From positions 12,510,533 to 12,574,532 of the forward strand of contig ML677365.1 in assembly GCA_007922305.1 (NCBI GenBank): a stretch of DNA of 64,000 nucleotides, read 5' to 3'. The position numbers and the translations under genes are program-made. The notes under the pieces are model-generated. The model was given only the letters and a program-made list of their open reading frames with translations. It had not been told where the DNA came from and did no database searches. Position 1 is the stretch's first letter, and the number at the start of each line of letters is the position of its first letter. Below, one piece after another: positions 59,060 through 64,000 of the stretch. The DNA is from Dermatemys mawii. Its lineage: Eukaryota; Chordata; Testudines; Dermatemydidae.

Positions 59060-60110
59060 AATATTCCCCTGCAAGTGGTCGCAGTTCATTTAGAGCCCAA
59101 TAATATTCATGTGTAGTCCAAGTAATACCTTCCAGTATAGGTTGCCATGCATTAGTCAGCTTGGAATTGTGTCTGCCATAATGCTGCCCATTTATCTAAA
59201 TTTGTTAAGCCCTTTATGAAGTTTTTCGCAGTCTTTAATGGCCTTGACTATCCTAAGTAATGGCGTCATCTGCAAGTTTTATCATCTAACAGTTTGCTTC
59301 CTCCCCCATAATAAATATCTTTACAATTCTGTTGGCTAATATTTTTATTTCTATCTTTAGTAGAGAGTCTATAGAGGTTATAGAATTTTTTTTAATATTT
59401 ATAGGGATTGCATTAAAACATGTACCACATATAACAGTTGTGGAATGCAAATGGAGAAAGTAATGGTAATGTATATATCGAGAATTGTCAAAATTAATGT
59501 ACGCACTTAAATAGACCATTTTGCACTATATTGTTTTTCTTCTAAGGGCTTTACTTTGTACAGCTGCAGTTCCCTCCTGAACATTGCCATGGTATCTCAT
59601 CCCCTAAATTAAAACTAGTATATCTGTAAGAAAGAGATTTCTGCTCTTTTTTTAGGAAGTCATTAGCTATCTGAAGGTCTGACATAAGGTGATTGCACGT
59701 AGGCTTTTATAAATACTGTAGATCCATTATTTAATAATGGTGCAATTGACAGTTATCAGTTCTAATTAGGTGATAAATCTTGCATCTTTATCTGATAATC
59801 AGGCCAGGAGTTTTCCATTCTCGTCACCCATTCACAGCCACTTTGATTTAAACATAACAGATTTTTCTACTGATCATTCTCAAAAGACTTCCAGATATTC
59901 TTGCATTATATCATTAGTGTACCATTTATCTTTCTTCAGCAGCAGTGCTTCTAGTTTTGAATGCCTTTTTTTAAAAAAAAAAACACAAAAAAAACAAAAC
60001 CTGCTTTTCTGTAATAAAACAGCATCTCATCACAGTTGCTTTAAAAGCTTCTCATCTGCAAGCCAGGGTTTTGCAGTGGAGTTTTTTTAAATATTACCTC
60101 CTATCATAGT
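59060..60110 (-). mobile_element. L3/CR1-group LINE relic, continuation
   Basis: Antisense phrases GGCCTTGACTATCCTAAGTA, TGGCGTCATCTGCAAGTTTT, TCTGTTGGCTAATATTTTTA and TTATATCATTAGTGTACCAT follow the order of a CR1-group RT read backwards. Very old; identity is low. Confidence 0.5.
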
Positions 60111-61419
60111 TTTACACTAGCTATTGCCAGAATAGTTGGACTATGGCAACTCATAGCATAGCTCTCCGTTTTCATTGGAGGTTAGAATACCTATATATTA
60201 ATGTTTAATTAAACAAAGGTCCCCTTGTGCCTCTTCACAGGACTGCATGGCAGTAACCCAATGAACAACAGATCACCAGTGTTGGAGAAGTGCATAGAGC
60301 AGCAAGAGAAATGCTGAAAATTGTCTTCACACAGCCTACATTCTGAACTTTGACAGGCTCCGTTTAAACTGCATGGAAGTCTATTTTCACATTTATCTCT
60401 GTGTTATGGCTAGCACATCTTGACAGATACTGTGGGACAAATTCTGCCCTCAACTAGACAGAAGTGCAACTCCATCATCTTCCGAAAAAGACAAGCCCAG
60501 AATTTGGTTCCGGAACTGGAGCTTTAACAACAGTTTTGTTGATACATGAAACAGAGAAGAATCCAGTTCACTCACTCAGTTACATTAGTAATACTACCAG
60601 GACTAAGAATTTATTTTAAGTATGAAAAACAAACAATAATGGCTTGGAATAGAGTGAATGCAGAGCTATAGTTGCCTCCCACTCAGAGCACTTCCTTGCA
60701 CACTAAAAATCTTGAAGTACTGCCATTCTCTTACTAGAGACCTATGCTGCTGTCAGAATTATTTTTAACCGATTAATTTATTTTATATCAAAGAGCAGAT
60801 ACACTGTTCTGGTAGGCCTTTCTAGGCACATTATTTTGGATCATCACTGATGATCTACTGACTATTCTGTACTTGTTTCCCCACACAAGGCTCCCACTCA
60901 CATTAACGACAGATTTTGTGTGTGGGGACAGACTGCAGAATATACCATAAGGATTCTCAGAGCATAACGAAGAGCCAGAACACTGCACTCCCATAGAAGC
61001 AAAAATGTCATCAAGCTGGTCAGTCTTTGAACCCAATAGCCACATTACCTGTTCATAAATACTCAACTGTGAATTATCTTACATTTAATAGTTTGCCTGA
61101 AATGTTTTTGTAAAGGCAAGTGACAACTCACATACTGTGCATAAAATAATTTATAGAAATATAAATATTATTCGACAAAGTATTTATTCAGTTTTAACTA
61201 GAAATGTATTGATCACACCATTTAACTCAAGCAACCTCAAGAAAAACTTGTAATTTCCATTTGTAAATATGTGTAAGCTCAATTTTTCAGCACATCCTAA
61301 ACTGGAACTCCTTTTTTGAGAGCGAAAATCTTTTAAGAGTTAAAAAAAATTACTTTGCCTCCCCCTCTGGCAAGAAAAACAGATCACGTGTAGGAGCACT
61401 ACATTAAATGAACATATCT

Positions 61420-61723
61420 AAGGGGTTGTCTACACTACTGCGAGGGGTCGATCTAAGATATGCAATTTCAGCTATGTTATAGCATAGCTGAAGTCGACGT
61501 ACTTATATCTACTTACCACGGTGTCTTCATTGCGGTAAGTTGACAGCTGATGCTCTCCCATCGACTCCGCTTGCTCTTCTCGTAGAGTACCGGAGTCGAC
61601 TGGAGAGTGCTCAGTTTAACACGTTGTCTATACTAGACGCGATAAATCGACTGGATTTATCCAGATTTATCCCAATGGATCGATCACTGCCCTCCGATCT
61701 GGCAGGTAGTGTAGACAAACCTT
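61420..61723. mobile_element. Harbinger-type MITE, both ends present
   Basis: Left AAGGGGTTGTCTACACTAC; right GTAGTGTAGACAAACCTTAA, its inverse over 18 bp. The outer bases are TAA/TTA, in line with a TWA target. Frame 61540-61725 lies wholly inside and is not a gene. Confidence 0.85.
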
Positions 61724-62043
61724 AAGATTCTCATGTCCAGTCTGACACACATTCACAATGAGTTACAGAGAGAGAGTATGATAGCCAATTTGAAATGAAA
61801 AGAGGGCCCTTTTTATCCCTTTGCACGGCTTAAAGCACAAAAATGTACACCCCAGATTAGGATAAATTAAAGAGGTGACACTCACAGAACTCCCACTTGG
61901 GCCAAAATCCCCAATGCTTACAATGTCAGGGACTAACTTTAAACTGTCTGAGGCCTCTCCAAGCTAACATGCTACTTAAGTGTTGCTGTATTACCAAAAC
62001 ATTTTATGAACAAATCATTAAAACAGCAAGAAAACAAAATTAC

Positions 62044-62121
62044 CTTCTTTAATGGAGTTGATTGCCTCATGTCATACAGCACAATATTTCTGTCTGAAGC
62101 ACAGCTTCCCAAGAGATATGT
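62044..62121 (-). CDS. DCAF13: DCAF13 coding exon, WD40
   Basis: Acceptor ATTTTGTAG before 62121, donor AAG|GTAATT after 62044, both phase 0. The 26 codons read TYLLGSCASDRNIVLYDMRQ then STPLKK. SCASDRNIVLYDMR is the C-D strand pair of a WD40 blade; DMR replaces the WD dipeptide, as in the human protein. Confidence 0.97.
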
Positions 62122-62828
62122 CTACAAAATAATCATGCCATTATATCAGGTACCACCTTCTAAAGTTATGAAAACAACAACAAAAAGGCACTGAGTATAT
62201 ATTTTACACTAAATATTTAAGCAACTGCTATTTTGCTAATTTAAGTACAGACATAGCCACTTTTTTCTAAAATGACTTAAAATTCTAAGAAAACTGTTTG
62301 AATAAAAGCAATCACAGAGCAGGAACAGGATCTTGAATCTCCTTTGACACAACAAAATTTAGATGTCAAATGTGTTCTATTTGCTTTAACCATTAGTAAA
62401 TGGGTTCACTGTTCTTTATGTACAGCTGAAAAGTCAATCCGAGGGCTTTTTTCAGAAATAGCTTTGTTTTCACCAAACAGAAATGAGAATCAATCTGTTT
62501 TTCCCTCCGTCTTGTGAAGTGGTAATTCTCTCACAGATTCATCAGTTAATCCAAAGGATAGTACATCCAATAACAAAATTCCCCTCTACATGATGTTGGT
62601 CACAGTCTTTTGTATACATACTAAATCAATCTTTAGTATTATGTACTGAAACAACATCATCACTTTAAAAAAATAAAGCTACATAACTGGTGTTAAAAAT
62701 ACTGTTTTGGAAATTTACAGTTGGAACAGTTGAAGAAAGTTTAATAGACCCCTAAATGTTAACATGATTTAGTCCTCATACTGATCAAATAAAATATTGA
62801 CATATTAGTACAGATAAGAAAACATTAC
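62122..62828 (-). other. DCAF13: DCAF13 intron, 707 bp
   Basis: Donor GTAATG at 62828 to the acceptor before 62121. AT-rich, no repeat named. Confidence 0.9.
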
Positions 62829-62984
62829 CTCAATTGGATTAAATTTAACACTGCTGATGCTATCAACTCCCCATGTCAAAGAGCATATGGGACTGGTCCT
62901 TTGTTCATCCCAGATGTCTACTTGATGCCCACAAGTTGCAAATACAGCTTCCTTCCAATGGTGATCAATTCCTGTGTACACTGT
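62829..62984 (-). CDS. DCAF13: DCAF13 coding exon, WD40 (first in window)
   Basis: Acceptor TTTAAAG before 62984, donor GAG|GTAATG after 62829, phase 0 at both ends. The 52 codons read TVYTGIDHHWKEAVFATCGH, QVDIWDEQRTSPICSLTWGV, DSISSVKFNPIE. It contains one blade ending VDIWDEQ and the start of the next. The preceding exon (ending ...GK in human) is not found between here and 64000. Confidence 0.97.
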
Positions 62985-63559
62985 CTTTAAAGGCAAAAAA
63001 CTTAGCTACATGAATGATCAATTCAACTTTGTATAACAAGTTATTCAAGTTGTTACATTTACTATTTAAAATTGCTGATGACCAAATCATCACCCCCTGC
63101 TGAACAGTTAACGTGTTGTTGTCTTTCACATTTAGCTATTTTAAAAATATTGTAGCCTCTCTTTTTCTGTTTGCAAATTCTTCTTTGTAAATTTTTATTT
63201 ATTATATTTACAGTGAAACCTGTATTAAGTGGTAATCAGACAGTTTGAAACCAGTCTGACTGAACATTTTACTTTAAATTACAACATATTAAAAAGTATG
63301 GCAATATAGCCTATACCAAAAAAAAAAAAAACCCTTAAAAATGTTTAATGTATTTCCAGAGGCAGTCAAATAGGTCCCATATGTTACACAAATGTGTATA
63401 GCTGAATCTTGTTAGCAATTTTCCCTATGGCTGTATCCATAATTAATTTTAAAATCTCTCCCCAGCTCACATACAAAAAACCCACCAAAACAAGTACACT
63501 GTGGTGAAGGATACCATAAAAAACTGTTTGTTTGTTTTTAAGTTACTGAAAACAAAACC
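62985..63559 (-). other. DCAF13: DCAF13 intron, AT-rich part
   Basis: No exon or repeat named; a poly-A run of 13 lies at about 63320. Confidence 0.7.
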
Positions 63560-64000
63560 ACTATCACATCTCATAGATGCAGACTAGAAGGAACTATGAA
63601 CTATCATCATGTAGTCTGATCTCCTGTATAATGACCTGTGATAATATCACACAGTTAATGCTGTACTGAGCCCAATAACATTCAACTAAAGAATAACCTG
63701 TATTTGACTAAGACTATCTTCCAGAAAGGTATCCAGTCAATAAAATGACATCAAGAGATGGAGAATCCTCCATTTGCACAGGTAGTTTGTTCTAATGGTT
63801 AACCACCTTCCTTGTTAAAAATCTGTCCTAATTCCTACATTCAATTTCTCTGGCTTCACTTTATAGCCACTGGTTCTTGCTATACCTTTCTCTGTTAGAA
63901 TAAAGAACCTTTTAGTACTTGTATTTTCTCCTCATGAAGGTACTTATATGCTGTATTCAAGTCACCTCTCTAGCTTTTTGATAAGCCAAAGAGATGGAGC
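63560..64000 (-). mobile_element. CR1 LINE 3' fragment, cut by the window edge
   Basis: Antisense CR1 text CATGTAGTCTGATCTCCTGT, GGAGAATCCTCCATTTGCAC, GTTAACCACCTTCCTTGT and AAGTCACCTCTCTAGC. Same arrangement as 3395-4020. Confidence 0.85.

Larger units (their letters stand above)
55561..62043 (-). other. DCAF13: DCAF13 intron, 6,483 bp
   Basis: Donor GTAATT at 62043, acceptor before 55560. 56395-57680 and 60115-61415 hold no element I can name. Confidence 0.85.
31620..64000 (-). other. DCAF13: DCAF13 gene, 3' portion
   Basis: Seven coding exons on the minus strand join with matching phases into 289 codons and a stop. The reading is the C-terminal two thirds of DCAF13/WDSOF1 (yeast Sof1): several WD40 blades and then the Sof1 domain. 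DCAF13 is a nucleolar component of the small-subunit processome that processes 18S rRNA precursors, and it also acts as a substrate receptor of the CUL4-DDB1 ubiquitin ligase. The exons upstream of TVYTGIDHH, with the N-terminal blades, lie beyond 64000. No lesion was seen in any exon, so the gene appears functional. Confidence 0.95.

Noticed and set aside
63000..64000. Search for the preceding DCAF13 exon
   Set aside because: No minus-strand match to the expected blade (GDDKTVKQW type) was seen; the end of the window is a CR1 copy.

Overview
The window is a piece of a vertebrate nuclear genome, most likely a turtle or a close sauropsid relative. I infer this from spliced vertebrate genes, dense CR1 LINE copies, Penelope-like, Harbinger and hAT repeats of types I associate with turtles, and a MIR-like SINE. 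No species can be fixed without a search.

Two genes are supported, both on the minus strand. DCAF13 (DDB1- and CUL4-associated factor 13, the Sof1 orthologue) enters at the right edge. Seven coding exons (62829-62984, 62044-62121, 55478-55560, 50873-51037, 46281-46416, 33129-33292, 32139-32226) join in frame to 289 codons plus a TAA stop, about the C-terminal two thirds of the protein. Its 5' exons lie beyond 64000. About 19 kb further left a CpG island (about 12.0-14.4 kb) holds coding exon 1 of RIMS2 (12832-13007), the presynaptic active-zone scaffold; everything left of it is the start of RIMS2 intron 1. The tandem DCAF13-then-RIMS2 order on one strand matches what I recall of the mammalian locus, so the two calls support each other. 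The genes are functionally unrelated (ribosome biogenesis and ubiquitylation versus neurotransmitter release).

Region by region: 1-12.8 kb is RIMS2 intron 1, with a 5'-truncated Penelope-like element that still encodes a GIY-YIG domain, three CR1 copies, a decayed DIRS-like gag relic, a solo LTR with a perfect 5-bp target-site duplication (TSD) and an hAT MITE. 12-14.4 kb is the RIMS2 promoter region. 14.4-31.6 kb is intergenic, with a Harbinger transposase pseudogene, a CR1 reverse-transcriptase relic, an unclassified 79-bp-arm inverted repeat and an hAT MITE. 32-64 kb is DCAF13, whose introns hold nested LTRs, hAT and Harbinger-type MITEs, several Penelope-like tails in fold-back arrangement, a 1.17-kb near-palindrome, a 50-bp minisatellite inside an LTR and a 16-nt homopolymer beside a splice donor.

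The most interesting material is the Penelope-like family. One copy pairs a GIY-YIG reading frame with a tail that resembles a hammerhead ribozyme. Other copies show antisense-plus-sense fold-back tails, most of them flanked by 8-13 bp direct repeats. I see no tRNA, rRNA, CRISPR or intact virus-like coding region.
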